DNA of 64,000 nucleotides from Fulvimarina endophytica (GCF_003403015.1 NZ_QURL01000003.1:590936-654935), one strand, 5' to 3'; shown: positions 1 through 8,958, counted from the stretch's first letter. Numbers and translations are program-made. The notes: generated from the letters alone by a model not told the origin.

Positions 1-1419
1 GAGGAAGAAGCGCCGCAGGAGGTTTCCTGCGACGAGCATCCGGTAGTCGGCCGAGGCGCGCCAGTCGCTGAGCGGCTGGAAGTCCTGATCGAGGACGCCC
101 GCCGCCTCGTCGAAGGTGGCCTGCGACCACGATCCGCCGTTGAGGACGGCCTCGGCCGCGCGGGCGCGCTTGGGCGTTCCCGCCATGCCGCCGAAGGCGA
201 TCCGGCAATCGGTGATGCGGCCGTCGAGGACCGTCACGCTGATGCCGGCGGCGACCGAGGAGATATCCTCCTCGCGCCGCTTCGAGATCTTGTAGGCGGC
301 ATCGATCTGGCCGGTGCGGGGCAGGGGAACCGTGATCTCCTCGACGAATTCGGCCGGGGCGCGGTCCTGCTTGCCATAGGCGACGAAGAAGTCCTCGAGC
401 GGCATGGTCCGGCGCCTGTCGCCCTCGCGCAGGGTGACCTCGGCCTTCAGCGCAATCAGCACCGGCGGGGTGTCGCCGATCGGCGAGCCATTGGCGATAT
501 TGCCGCCGATCGTGCCCATATTGCGCACCTGCCAGCCGGCGATGCGGCTCCAATAGGCGTCGAGATGGGGGAAGTGCCCCATCAGCCGGGCCCAGACATC
601 GCTGTAGCTCGCGCCCGCGCCGATCCGCACCAGGCCATCTTCGATCGTGATGCTTTTCAGGGCGTCGAGATGGCCGACGAAGATCGCGGGCGAAATGGGC
701 CTCAGGAACTTCGTGACCCAGAGGCCGACATCGGTGGCGCCGGCGACGATGGTCGCGCCGGGATGGTCTTGGAGGCAGACGGCGAAATCGTCGATATCGG
801 CGGGAAGAATGCTGCGATTGTCCTCGGGGCCGGTCACGATGCGGTGGCCGGATCGAAGGGCGGCAAGCCGCGCCGTGATCGCCTCGCGCTCGAGCCTGAT
901 CGGATCGGCGGCGGGCGAGCCGTAGCGGCTGATGGCGACGGCGGCGCGCACGATGGGCGAATAGCCCGTGCAGCGGCAGAGATTGCCCTGGAGCGCGGTC
1001 TCCACCTGAGCTTCGCTCGGCTCGGGAACCTCCATCCACAAGGCGTAGAGCGCCATGACGAAGCCGGGGGTGCAGAAGCCGCACTGGGAGCCGTGATGAT
1101 CGACGAGAGCCTGCTGCACCGGATGCAGCTTTCCGTCCCGGCCGGAAAGGTGTTCCACCGTCACCACATGGCAGCCATGGACGCTGGCGAGGAAACGGAT
1201 GCAGGCATTGACGGGCGCATAGGCGAGGCCGTCCGCCGTCAGGCGTCCGACGAGAACCGTGCAGGCGCCGCAATCGCCTTCCGCGCAGCCCTCCTTGGTT
1301 CCGGTCAGGCGCCGGTCGAGACGCAGGAAGTCGAGAAGGGTGCGGTCGGCGGCGACGTCCGGGACCGCCACGTCGCGGCCGTTGAGGACGAACCGAATTT
1401 CGCTCCCTTGCGTCATCAT
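1..1419 (-). CDS. xdhA: Xanthine dehydrogenase small subunit (partial, C-terminus cut by window edge)
   Basis: This is the FeS/FAD subunit of molybdenum hydroxylase-type xanthine dehydrogenase, which passes electrons from the Mo subunit to NAD+ during purine catabolism. The N-terminal plant-type [2Fe-2S] domain has C45-x4-C50-x2-C53 and C73. The second [2Fe-2S] domain has QCGFC (C113/C116) and CRC (C148/C150). An FAD-binding domain follows, with VAGATDVG near 225 and a MGTIGGNIANGSP motif near 300. 473 codons are present, so only a short C-terminal piece is missing off the left edge. ATG codons at 1419 and 1416 are adjacent; GGGAG lies just upstream. The large subunit xdhB would be expected next, outside the window. 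It diverges from a LysR regulator across a 148-bp gap containing a perfect dyad. Confidence 0.95.
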   Translation of the reverse strand, partial: MMTQGSEIRFVLNGRDVAVPDVAADRTLLDFLRLDRRLTGTKEGCAEGDCGACTVLVGRLTADGLAYAPVNACIRFLASVHGCHVVTVEHLSGRDGKLHPVQQALVDHHGSQCGFCTPGFVMALYALWMEVPEPSEAQVETALQGNLCRCTGYSPIVRAAVAISRYGSPAADPIRLEREAITARLAALRSGHRIVTGPEDNRSILPADIDDFAVCLQDHPGATIVAGATDVGLWVTKFLRPISPAIFVGHLDALKSITIEDGLVRIGAGASYSDVWARLMGHFPHLDAYWSRIAGWQVRNMGTIGGNIANGSPIGDTPPVLIALKAEVTLREGDRRRTMPLEDFFVAYGKQDRAPAEFVEEITVPLPRTGQIDAAYKISKRREEDISSVAAGISVTVLDGRITDCRIAFGGMAGTPKRARAAEAVLNGGSWSQATFDEAAGVLDQDFQPLSDWRASADYRMLVAGNLLRRFFL

Positions 1420-1500
1420 CGTCTCCCGCTCATGACTTTGGTGCTGACGGGGATGGTATGCGTCTCGATTATGGAAGAATACCGATGGGAACGGCAAATT

Positions 1501-1521
1501 CTTTCAACAGGGTGTTGAAAG
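1501..1521. promoter_or_regulatory. Perfect 9-bp-arm dyad between xdhA and lysR (candidate LysR operator)
   Basis: The arms CTTTCAACA (1501-1509) and TGTTGAAAG (1513-1521) are exact reverse complements around GGG. The site contains TTCAA-N7-TTGAA, which fits the T-N11-A form of LysR-type operators. It lies 46 bp before the lysR ATG and 81 bp before the xdhA ATG, where a divergent autoregulator would bind. The dyad is read directly; the assignment is inference. Confidence 0.6.
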
Positions 1522-1567
1522 TCATCGCCGGCGGAGAATGGCAGGATGGCGGCCGGGAGGATCGGGA

Positions 1568-2539
1568 ATGTCCTATGTGGAGAGCCTGCGCGTCTTCGTC
1601 CGGGTGGTCGAACTCGGCAGCATCACCTCGGGCGGACGCGATCTCAGACTGACGCCGGCCGTCGCCAGCAAGCGCATCAAGGAGCTGGAGCAGCGGCTCG
1701 GCGTCAGGCTGTTCAACCGCACCACCCGCTCGATCTCGCCGACCGAGGCGGGCCGGGTCTTCTACGACGACGCGCGCGACGTCCTCTCCGCCCTCGATGC
1801 CGCCGAGGCGAGGGTGGCGAGCTTCTCGGAAAGCCCCCATGGGGCGATCCGGGTGACGGCGCCACTGGGCGTCGGCCGGCGCATCATCGCTCCGTGCGTG
1901 CCCGACTTCACCGATCGCTATCCGCAGATCGAGGTGCGGATGCGCCTGTCGGACCGGTCCGTCGACATTCTTGCGGACGGGCAGGATCTCGCCTTCTTCG
2001 TCGGCGCGCCGCAGGACAGCAACATGAAGCTGCGCAAGTTCGCCGATTGCGCCCGGGTGCTGTGCGCGGCGCCGGGCTATCTCGATGCCGCGGGAACGCC
2101 GAAGCGGCCGGAGGATCTTCTCGACCGCCGGCACAACTGTCTTCTCCTGCGCTTTCCCCGCTCGCCGGAATATTTCTGGACACTCGACACACCGGCCGGC
2201 CCGATGAAGCTCGAGGTCCGGGGCCAGTTCGACGCCGACGACGGCGATGTCCTGACCGACTGGGCGCTCGCCGGCCGGGGCATCGTCAACAAGCCGCGCT
2301 TCGACGTCGCCGAGCACCTGGCGAGCGGCGCGCTCGTCGAGATCCTCTCCGACACCCCGCCCGTCGCCTCGATCTTCGGCTGCCTCTATCCCCACCGGAA
2401 GCTGCAGGACCCGAAGGTGCGCCTCTTCGTCGAGCATATCGCCGCACGCTCCCGCAGGATCTTCGGGCCGGCCCCCCGTCCGGAACCGGAGCCGGAGCCG
2501 GAGCCGGAGCTGGGCCCGAACCTGGATCCGGACGCCTGA
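1568..2539 (+). CDS. LysR-family transcriptional regulator with Pro-Glu repeat tail
   Basis: A 323-residue LysR-type regulator. The N-terminal winged helix-turn-helix covers about residues 1-60, including LTPAVASKRIKELEQRLG and the RLFNRTTR segment typical of the DsdC/CrgA-like subgroup. A periplasmic-binding-protein-like effector domain occupies about 90-295. The ATG at 1568 has CGGGAGG seven to fourteen bases upstream and is preferred to longer in-frame starts. The C-terminus is odd: residues 305-314 are five uninterrupted Pro-Glu pairs, coded by a near-perfect 6-bp repeat, followed by an acidic proline-rich end. It diverges from xdhA, so control of purine catabolism is plausible but unproven. 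Confidence 0.92.
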   Translation: MSYVESLRVFVRVVELGSITSGGRDLRLTPAVASKRIKELEQRLGVRLFNRTTRSISPTEAGRVFYDDARDVLSALDAAEARVASFSESPHGAIRVTAPLGVGRRIIAPCVPDFTDRYPQIEVRMRLSDRSVDILADGQDLAFFVGAPQDSNMKLRKFADCARVLCAAPGYLDAAGTPKRPEDLLDRRHNCLLLRFPRSPEYFWTLDTPAGPMKLEVRGQFDADDGDVLTDWALAGRGIVNKPRFDVAEHLASGALVEILSDTPPVASIFGCLYPHRKLQDPKVRLFVEHIAARSRRIFGPAPRPEPEPEPEPELGPNLDPDA

Positions 2540-2554
2540 GCCGAAGATCGCCCC

Positions 2555-3463
2555 TCAGCGATGGTGCCCGGTCCCCTCGATCAGGGCGGCCTTCGCGCGG
2601 ATGGCACCCGCGACAAAATCGGAGAAGATGCGAACCCGTGCCGCGCGCCGCAGGTCCTCGTGGGTGAGCAACCAGAGATCGGTGGCGAAGGCCGGCTCGG
2701 GCGGCGCGAGGCGCCGAAGATGCGGCCTCCCGTCGCCGATGAAGCAGGGCAGGTGGCCGATGCCGAGACCGGCCTCGACCGCTGCGGCAAGACCGAGCAC
2801 GGTATCCACCCGGTAGCGCAGGAGACCCGGCGGCGCATGCTCCTCGGCATGGCGCGCGACTTTCATGTCGGCCATGCCGTCGCCGAGCGCGACCCAAGTG
2901 CGTCGATCCATGGGCGGCGTGTCCTGTCCGTCCTCGCCGGTGCGCCCGTAGAGCGCCCATGAGATGCGGGCGAGCCGTCGTCCGACCAGCGTTTCGGGCG
3001 GCGCGTCGCTCGCGCGGATCGCGATGTCGGCGTCGCGGCGCGAGAGGTTCAGCGCCCGGTTGCTGACGACGATGTCGAGACGGACATCGGGGCAGGCTTC
3101 CTGGAAATCGGCGAAGATCGGCGTCAGGAGATGGATGAGGAGACTGTCGGCGGTCGCCACGCGCAACTCGCCCGAGGGCTGCTCCTCGCGCCCCGCCATG
3201 CGCAGCGCCGTGGCGTTCACGTCGGTTCCGATCCGCTCCGCAAGCGCCACGACTTCCTCGCCGAGGCCCGTCGGCGCGAGGCGCTGGCCCTCGCGCTCGA
3301 AGATCGGGAAGCCCGTATTCGCTTCCACCTGACGCAGGCGCCGGAACACCGTGGAATGATGGGTGCCGAGACGGGCGGCCGCTTCGGGCAGGGAGCCGGT
3401 CTCCGCGATCGCGCCGACGAGGCGGATATCCTCCCATGTGAGCGCGTCGATGCCGTGTCCCAT
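2555..3463 (-). CDS. LysR-family regulator divergent from mhqO-mhqD
   Basis: A 302-residue LysR-type regulator. The HTH covers residues 5-60 (LTWEDIRLVGAIAETGSL, then AARLGTHHSTVFRRLRQVE) and the effector domain about 88-290. The chosen start is the ATG at 3463, 45 codons inside the longest frame; AGGAC lies upstream and the protein then starts at the normal family position. It is convergent with the preceding LysR gene (15-bp gap) and divergent from the dioxygenase gene at 3601. The intergenic DNA carries overlapping LysR-like half-sites. In Firmicutes the mhq genes are repressed by a MarR protein, so a LysR regulator here would be a different control solution. Confidence 0.9.
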   Translation of the reverse strand: MGHGIDALTWEDIRLVGAIAETGSLPEAAARLGTHHSTVFRRLRQVEANTGFPIFEREGQRLAPTGLGEEVVALAERIGTDVNATALRMAGREEQPSGELRVATADSLLIHLLTPIFADFQEACPDVRLDIVVSNRALNLSRRDADIAIRASDAPPETLVGRRLARISWALYGRTGEDGQDTPPMDRRTWVALGDGMADMKVARHAEEHAPPGLLRYRVDTVLGLAAAVEAGLGIGHLPCFIGDGRPHLRRLAPPEPAFATDLWLLTHEDLRRAARVRIFSDFVAGAIRAKAALIEGTGHHR

Positions 3464-3493
3464 CGCCCTGTCCTTTCGCCGGGTCTTCGTCTC

Positions 3494-3521
3494 TGCAAAT
3501 CGCCTATTGCATGAGCGCAAT
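3494..3521. promoter_or_regulatory. Overlapping TGCAA/ATTGC half-sites between lysR and mhqO
   Basis: Two overlapping inverted repeats are visible: TGCAA (3494-3498) with TTGCA (3507-3511), and ATTGC (3506-3510) with GCAAT (3517-3521). Three half-sites in tandem between divergent genes resemble the recognition plus activation site arrangement of LysR-type promoters. Binding by the adjacent regulator is inferred only. Confidence 0.4.
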
Positions 3522-3600
3522 GAATGTCCAGGTGAAATCTCCGATGGATTGCGATTATATACCGGCAGACAGCGAATTCTTCGGGAAAGGAGACCCAAGC

Positions 3601-4560
3601 ATGAGCACTCATGGCATCCATCACGTCACCGCAATTGCCGGCCCTGCGAGCCGCAATCTCGATTTCTACACCCGGGTTCTCGGCATGCGTCTCGTCAAGA
3701 AGACCGTGAACTTCGATGATCCGGGCAGCTATCATCTCTATTACGGCGACGAGGCCGGTTCTCCCGGAACGATCCTTACCTTCTTCCCATGGGAGCATGC
3801 CGCACCGGGACGCCTCGGCGTCGGCGAGACCCAGGAAACCGTGCTGCGCGTTCCCGAAGCCTCGATCGGATGGTGGGCCCAACGCCTGATCGAGACGGGC
3901 ATCGACCACGACAAGCCGGTGAAGCGCTTCGGCGAGACGGTGCTTGCCTTCCGCGATCCGGACGGTATGCGCCTTGCTCTCGCGGCGGTGCCGGGCGCGG
4001 AGGCCGAGCCCGGCTATTCGGACGGGTCGGTACCAGCCGAGCATGCGATCCGGGGCTTCCATTCGGTCAGCCTCCTCCTCGAAGAGCTCGAGCCGACGGC
4101 GGCGATCCTGACCGGCGTCTTCGGCTTCGAGCGGGCCGCGAGCGAGGAGAGCGTCACGCGCTTCGTCGTCTCGGACAATCCGAAGGGCGGCATCGTCGAC
4201 ATCCGCGCCGTCGGCGGCTTCCTCAAGCCGCGCTTCGGAGCCGGATCGGTGCATCACATCGCCTTCCGGGCGGCGGACGATGCCGAGGAGGCGCGCATGG
4301 TGAAGGTGCTTGCCGAAGACCACGGCATCCGGACCACCGAGCAGAAGGACCGCAACTACTTCCGTTCGGTCTATTTCCGCGAGCCCGGTCACGTTCTCTT
4401 CGAGATCGCGACCGACGTTCCGGGCTTTGCCGTGGACGAGCCGGCGGACCGTCTCGGCGAGGAGCTGAAGCTGCCGGGCGGCCTCGAAGCCCGGCGGGCC
4501 GAGATCGAGGCGGTGCTGCCGCCGCTCGCGCCTGCGCCGAAGGCCAGGGCGGCCGCCTGA
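3601..4560 (+). CDS. mhqO: Ring-cleaving dioxygenase, vicinal oxygen chelate family (MhqO-like)
   Basis: A 319-residue two-module glyoxalase/bleomycin-resistance fold protein. It resembles LinE/PcpA/MhqO hydroquinone ring-cleaving dioxygenases, which use Fe(II) to open substituted hydroquinones. Candidate metal ligands are His in GIHHVTAI (7-8), His in SVHHIAF in the second module, and Glu in HVLFEIATD near the end, giving the usual 2-His-1-Glu facial triad. The ATG at 3601 has AAGGAG upstream and gives the normal N-terminus. An alpha/beta hydrolase of the MhqD type follows 90 bp downstream. A second copy of this family lies at 27435. The substrate is unproven; quinone or chlorohydroquinone detoxification is the family-based guess. 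Confidence 0.85.
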   Translation: MSTHGIHHVTAIAGPASRNLDFYTRVLGMRLVKKTVNFDDPGSYHLYYGDEAGSPGTILTFFPWEHAAPGRLGVGETQETVLRVPEASIGWWAQRLIETGIDHDKPVKRFGETVLAFRDPDGMRLALAAVPGAEAEPGYSDGSVPAEHAIRGFHSVSLLLEELEPTAAILTGVFGFERAASEESVTRFVVSDNPKGGIVDIRAVGGFLKPRFGAGSVHHIAFRAADDAEEARMVKVLAEDHGIRTTEQKDRNYFRSVYFREPGHVLFEIATDVPGFAVDEPADRLGEELKLPGGLEARRAEIEAVLPPLAPAPKARAAA

Positions 4561-4580
4561 GGAAACGACGTTGAAGACAG

Positions 4581-4602
4581 ACCGGGGCGCACGCGCCCCG
4601 GT
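4581..4602 (+). terminator. GC-rich hairpin between mhqO and mhqD
   Basis: ACCGGGGCGC and GCGCCCCGGT are exact complements separated by AC, giving about a 9-bp stem with a tetraloop in RNA. No U-run follows. It sits 20 bp after the mhqO stop and 48 bp before the mhqD start. It may be an attenuator or 3'-stabilising structure rather than a full terminator. Confidence 0.4.
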
Positions 4603-4650
4603 CGCCGTTGCGAAAGACCCCATCGCCCACGATTCTTAAGGGAGAGAGCC

Positions 4651-5340
4651 ATGACGTCCCCGACGCGCGAGACCGATGCGAGGAAGACCGATGCGAGGCA
4701 GGAGACGCCGCATCCGGCCCTCGAGAGCCATGTCCATCGCTACGTCGCCGGGACGTCCGGGGGCCGGACGCCGCTTCTCGCGCTCCACGGGACCGGCGGC
4801 GACGAGACCGACCTGTTGCCGCTCGCCGGGCTCGTCGCGCCGCAGGCTGCGATCCTCTCGCCGCGCGGCGCGGTTCTGGAAAACGGCATGCCGCGCTTCT
4901 TTCGCCGGCTCGCCGAGGGTGTCTTCGACGAGGCCGACCTTGAGACGCGCACCCATGCGCTAGCGGACTTCGTGGAGGCGGCACGGGCGCACTACGGGCT
5001 GCCGGCCCCCATCGCCCTCGGCTTTTCCAACGGTGCCAATATCGCCGCGGCGATGCTGTTGCTGCGGCCCGAAAGCCTTTCCGGCGCGATCCTGATCCGG
5101 CCGATGGTCCCCTTCGCCGAGCCGCCGGCATCCTCGCCCCTCGATCAAGTGCCGGTGCTGGTTCTGTCCGGCTCGATGGACCCGCTCATCGCGGAGGATC
5201 AGCCGGCGCGTCTCGCGGCCTCACTTTCCGCGCGGGGCGCTGTGGTCGAACGGCGGACCGTGCCGGCAGGGCACGGCCTCTCCCAGGCCGACGTGACGCT
5301 TGCGCGCGCCTGGTACGAGCGCGAGGTGGCCGGCGCCTGA
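4651..5340 (+). CDS. mhqD: Alpha/beta hydrolase, MhqD/carboxylesterase type
   Basis: A 229-residue serine hydrolase of the phospholipase/carboxylesterase family. The triad is visible: Ser in GFSNGAN (about 130), Asp in SGSMDPLI (about 176) and His in PAGHGLS (about 208). LALHGTGGDETDLLPLA near 44-60 forms the oxyanion region. The first 25 residues are charged and disordered-looking, with a DARKTDAR/Q near-repeat. GGGAGAG precedes the ATG. Pairing with mhqO parallels the mhqNOD quinone-resistance operon of Bacillus. The hydrolase may process the ring-opened product, but no substrate can be read from sequence. Confidence 0.83.
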   Translation: MTSPTRETDARKTDARQETPHPALESHVHRYVAGTSGGRTPLLALHGTGGDETDLLPLAGLVAPQAAILSPRGAVLENGMPRFFRRLAEGVFDEADLETRTHALADFVEAARAHYGLPAPIALGFSNGANIAAAMLLLRPESLSGAILIRPMVPFAEPPASSPLDQVPVLVLSGSMDPLIAEDQPARLAASLSARGAVVERRTVPAGHGLSQADVTLARAWYEREVAGA

Positions 5341-5350
5341 ACGGACGCGC

Positions 5351-7744
5351 TCAGGCCGAGCGCAACTGCGGCGGGTCGACCCTGACGCGCTTTCCGCGCG
5401 TCAATTCGTTGACGGATTCCACGAGCGAATGGCGATCGATCCGGAAATGCCGGTAGAGATCGCCGATCGTGCCGGTCTGCCCGAAATGCTCGACACCGTG
5501 GGAGATCGTCCGGTGGCCGCAGACCGAGCCGAGCCAGGCGAGCGTCGCGGGATGGCCGTCGATCACGGTGACGAGGACGCAGGTGTTCGGCAGGGGCTCC
5601 AGAAGCGTCTCCACATGGCTCCGCGCCTCGCCCCTGCCGCTCGCGCGGTGGCGCTGGGCGGCGGTCCAGCCGGCGTTCAGCCGGTCGGCCGAGGTGACCG
5701 CGAGAACGCCCAAATCGCGCCGCGCCTCGCCGATCATGCCCGCCGCCGCGATGGCCTCGTCGGCGACCGCGCCCTGATAGGCGATGACCACCGAACAGTT
5801 CGGCCCGGGCTTGCGCAGCCAGTAGGCCCCGTCGACGGCGCCCTGGCGGAAGTCGTCGTCGGCGCGCTTGGCGGGCTGTTCGAGCGGCTTGGTGGTGAGG
5901 CGCAGATAGACCGATCCGCCGGCCGCGTCGCTGAGCCAGGTGCGCCCGTCGCGCGTGCGCTCCCCGTCCCGCTGCAGATAGTCGAAGGCCCATTCCATGA
6001 TCACGGCGAGTTCGTCCGCGAAGGCCGGCTCGAAGGCGGCGAGACCGTCCTGGCTCATGCCGATCAGCGGCGTTCCCATGGACTGGTGCGCGCCGCCTTC
6101 CGGTGCGAGCGTCACGCCGGAGGGCGTGCCGACGATCATGAAGCGCGCATCCTGATAGCAGGCATAGTTCAGGGCATCGAGGCCGCGATAGACGAAGGGG
6201 TCGTAGACCGTCCCGATGGGAATGAGGCGCCGCGCGAAGAGAGAGCGGCTGAGGCCTGCCGCTGCGAGCAGGAGGAAGAGGTTCATCTCGGCGATGCCGA
6301 GTTCCACATGCTGGCCCTCGGGCGTGAATTCCCATTTGGCGGTGGACGGGATGCGATGCTCGATGAAGGCGTCGGCCATCTCGGCGCGGGCGAAGAGCTT
6401 GCGCCGGTTCACCCAGGGCCCGAGGCTGGTGGTTCCCGTCACGTCCGGCGAGGTGGTCATGATACGGGCGGCGAGATCGCCGCCGCCTTTGGCCAGATCG
6501 TCGAGGATCTTGCCGAAGACGGTCTGGGTGGAGACCTCCCGTGCGGTCTCGACTTCGATGCGCGGCACGTCGAGGCGCGCATCGTCGTGGCGGCGCGCCT
6601 TGCCGAAGAAGGGAACGGCATCGAGGAAGGCCTTCAGCCCATCCCTGTCGGCGACGCCCGCGAAGGGCTCCCACTCCTCGCCCTCGGCAATGCCCATATG
6701 GGCCTGCCATCCGGCGAACTGCTTGGTGTTCATCAGCCCGCCGTGATTGTCCTTGTGGCCGGCGATCGGCGTTCCCCAGCCCTTGATCGTATAGGCGAGG
6801 AAGCAGGTGGGCCGGTCGTGGTCGACGGCGGCGAAGACCTCGGCCATGGTCTCCACGCAGTTGCCGCCGAGATTTTCCATGAGGGCGGCAAGCTCGCTAT
6901 CGCTGCGCCGGTCGATCAGGCGCGTCACCTCGCCCTGATCGCCCAGATCGTCCATCAGCCGCTTGCGCCAGACCGCGCCGCCCATGAAGGTGAGCGCCGA
7001 ATATTGCTGGTTGGGGCAGTTGTCGATCCAGTCGCGAAGCCGCGTGCCGCCCGGCTCCTCGAAGGCCAAGCGCTGGAGGGCGCCGTATTTCACCTTGACC
7101 ACGTCCCAGCCGAAGGCCGCGAAGATCTTCTCGATGCGGCCGAACAGGCCCTCGCGCACGACCCCGTCGAGAGACTGGCGGTTGTAGTCGATGATCCACC
7201 AGCAATTGCGCAGATCGTTCTTCCAGCCCTCCTGGAGGGTCTCGTAGATATTGCCCTCGTCGAGTTCCGCATCGCCCATCAGCGCGACCATGTGCCCGGG
7301 CTTCACGTCCGATCCCCAGCTCTTGGCGGTGATGAAGTCCTGGACGAGGGAGGCGAGGGCCGTGATGCCGACGCCGAGGCCGACCGAGCCGGTGGAGAAG
7401 TCGACATCGTCGACATCCTTGGTCCGGCTCGGATAGCTCTGGGCGCCGCCATAGCCGCGGAAGCGCTCCATCTTCTCGCGCGTCTGGTTGCCCATGAGAT
7501 ACTGCATCGCATGGAAAACGGGCGAGGCGTGGGGTTTGACCGCCACGCGGTCCTCGGGCTTCAGCGCCGAGAAATAGAGCGCCGTCATGATCGAGACCAT
7601 GGAGGCCGAGCTTGCCTGATGACCGCCGATCTTGATGCCGTCCACCTTGGGCCGCACGTGATTGGCGTGGTGGATCATCCAGTGCGACAGCCACAGGAGC
7701 CGTTGCTCGATGGTCTTCAGATGGTCTCGCTCGGTGGTTGTCAT
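5351..7744 (-). CDS. Thiamine-diphosphate E1 dehydrogenase, homodimeric AceE/MdeB-like
   Basis: A 797-residue homologue of homodimeric pyruvate dehydrogenase E1 (AceE) and transketolase. The ThDP/Mg motif is GDAELDEGN ... IIDYNRQSLDG (about 157-195), equivalent to GDGEMDE ... NLQRLDG of AceE. The central region contains HVELGIAEMNLF and the conserved GTPSGVTLAPEGGAHQS stretch. It is shorter than E. coli AceE (887 residues). It lies 38 bp downstream of acdS on the same strand. ACC deaminase yields 2-oxobutyrate, and Pseudomonas mdeB, an AceE homologue next to methionine gamma-lyase, was proposed to oxidise that acid. A 2-oxobutyrate E1 role is therefore my preferred inference. No E2 or E3 gene is nearby. 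The ATG at 7744 has no clear Shine-Dalgarno. Confidence 0.85.
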   Translation of the reverse strand: MTTTERDHLKTIEQRLLWLSHWMIHHANHVRPKVDGIKIGGHQASSASMVSIMTALYFSALKPEDRVAVKPHASPVFHAMQYLMGNQTREKMERFRGYGGAQSYPSRTKDVDDVDFSTGSVGLGVGITALASLVQDFITAKSWGSDVKPGHMVALMGDAELDEGNIYETLQEGWKNDLRNCWWIIDYNRQSLDGVVREGLFGRIEKIFAAFGWDVVKVKYGALQRLAFEEPGGTRLRDWIDNCPNQQYSALTFMGGAVWRKRLMDDLGDQGEVTRLIDRRSDSELAALMENLGGNCVETMAEVFAAVDHDRPTCFLAYTIKGWGTPIAGHKDNHGGLMNTKQFAGWQAHMGIAEGEEWEPFAGVADRDGLKAFLDAVPFFGKARRHDDARLDVPRIEVETAREVSTQTVFGKILDDLAKGGGDLAARIMTTSPDVTGTTSLGPWVNRRKLFARAEMADAFIEHRIPSTAKWEFTPEGQHVELGIAEMNLFLLLAAAGLSRSLFARRLIPIGTVYDPFVYRGLDALNYACYQDARFMIVGTPSGVTLAPEGGAHQSMGTPLIGMSQDGLAAFEPAFADELAVIMEWAFDYLQRDGERTRDGRTWLSDAAGGSVYLRLTTKPLEQPAKRADDDFRQGAVDGAYWLRKPGPNCSVVIAYQGAVADEAIAAAGMIGEARRDLGVLAVTSADRLNAGWTAAQRHRASGRGEARSHVETLLEPLPNTCVLVTVIDGHPATLAWLGSVCGHRTISHGVEHFGQTGTIGDLYRHFRIDRHSLVESVNELTRGKRVRVDPPQLRSA

Positions 7745-7782
7745 GGAGGGGTCCGATCAGATGACGGGCATGAGGAAACGTC

Positions 7783-8802
7783 TCAGCCCTCGCGGTAGTA
7801 GTAGCTGTATCCGTTGAGCGCGGGAGCGCCGCCGAGATGGGCGTAGAGGACCTTCGAGCCGTCCGGGAAGAAGCCCTTCTTCACGAGGTCGATCATGCCC
7901 TGCATGGACTTGCCCTCGTAGACCGGGTCGGTGATCATCGCCTCGGTGCGGGCCGCGAGCCGGATCGCCGCATTGGTCTCCTCGGAGGGGACGCCGTAGG
8001 CGGGATAGGCATAGTCCGGATTGATCACGATCTCGTCCTCGCGCACGGCGCGGCCGAGGCCGACGAGATCGGCCGTCTTGTCGACGATGCCGCGCACCTG
8101 CATGCGCGTCTGGTCGGGGATGCAGGAGGCGTCGATGCCGATCACTCGGTCGGCGCGGTCCTGTGCGGCGAAACCGACGATCATGCCGCCCTGGGTCGAG
8201 CCGGTGACGACGCAGACGACGATGTAGTCGAAGGTGAAGCCGAGTTCGGCTTCCTGGGCCGCGACCTCCTCGGCAAAGCCCACATAGCCGAGCGCGCCGT
8301 ATTTGTGCACCGAGGCGCCGGCCGGGATCGCATAGGGCTTGCCGCCCGCCTCCTCGACCGAGCGGATGGCGTCCTCCCAGCTCTTGCGGATGCCGATGTC
8401 GAAGCCCTCGTGGACGAGGCGGCTGTCGGCGCCCATCAGGCGGGTCATCAGGATGTTGCCGACCCGGTCGTAGACCGCGTCGTGATGGGGCACCCAGCTT
8501 TCCTGGATCACCACGCATTTCATGCCGATCTTGGCGGCGGTCGCCGCGACCATCCGGGTGTGATTGGACTGGACGCCGCCGATCGAGACCAGGGTGTCGG
8601 CGCCCGAGGCGATGGCGTCGGGAACGATGTATTCGAGCTTGCGCAGCTTGTTGCCGCCCATCGCGAGGCCCGAATTGCAGTCCTCGCGCTTGGCGTAGAC
8701 CTCGACCTTGCCGCCCAGCGCCTCGGAAAGACGCGGCAGATGCTCGATCGCGGTCGCGCCGAAGGTCAGGGGATATCGCTCGAATTTTTCCAGAAGGGAC
8801 AT
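7783..8802 (-). CDS. acdS: 1-aminocyclopropane-1-carboxylate deaminase
   Basis: A PLP fold-type II enzyme that converts ACC, the plant ethylene precursor, to 2-oxobutyrate and ammonia. The 339-residue length matches characterised AcdS (338). The N-terminus [15 protein letters not shown] is diagnostic. PLP lysine is K52 in [11 protein letters not shown]296 in [11 protein letters not shown] and L323 in YAHLGG correspond to the Glu/Leu pair that separates true ACC deaminases from D-cysteine desulfhydrases. Tyr residues at 269 and 295 fit the active site. The ATG at 8802 was chosen within a much longer open frame because homology begins there. It diverges from the Lrp-type acdR. The gene suggests association with plants or another ACC source. 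Confidence 0.95.
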   Translation of the reverse strand: MSLLEKFERYPLTFGATAIEHLPRLSEALGGKVEVYAKREDCNSGLAMGGNKLRKLEYIVPDAIASGADTLVSIGGVQSNHTRMVAATAAKIGMKCVVIQESWVPHHDAVYDRVGNILMTRLMGADSRLVHEGFDIGIRKSWEDAIRSVEEAGGKPYAIPAGASVHKYGALGYVGFAEEVAAQEAELGFTFDYIVVCVVTGSTQGGMIVGFAAQDRADRVIGIDASCIPDQTRMQVRGIVDKTADLVGLGRAVREDEIVINPDYAYPAYGVPSEETNAAIRLAARTEAMITDPVYEGKSMQGMIDLVKKGFFPDGSKVLYAHLGGAPALNGYSYYYREG

Positions 8803-8940
8803 GGTCGGGGCTCCGTTGGGTGGAGCACGTAGATTACATATCTTTCGGCGAGAGGTGCTTTCGAAATCACCCTCGGATAGGATCGAAACGGACGTGGTTC
8901 TTCGCACTATGGCCAAAACCGGTCCTGAAACGTACCAAAC

Positions 8941-8957
8941 ATGAAAGGATCTTTCAT
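8941..8957. promoter_or_regulatory. Perfect dyad covering the acdR Shine-Dalgarno
   Basis: ATGAAAG (8941-8947) and CTTTCAT (8951-8957) are exact complements around GAT. The AAAGGA ribosome-binding site of acdR lies inside the first arm and spacer, and the acdR ATG starts two bases after the second arm. The site could be a protein operator for autoregulation, or an RNA hairpin masking the ribosome-binding site. Confidence 0.5.
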
Positions 8958-8958
8958 C

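Noticed and set aside
5300..7798. 832-codon plus-strand frame opposite the E1 dehydrogenase gene
   Set aside because: Antisense shadow in high-GC DNA; the minus-strand protein has full family motifs.
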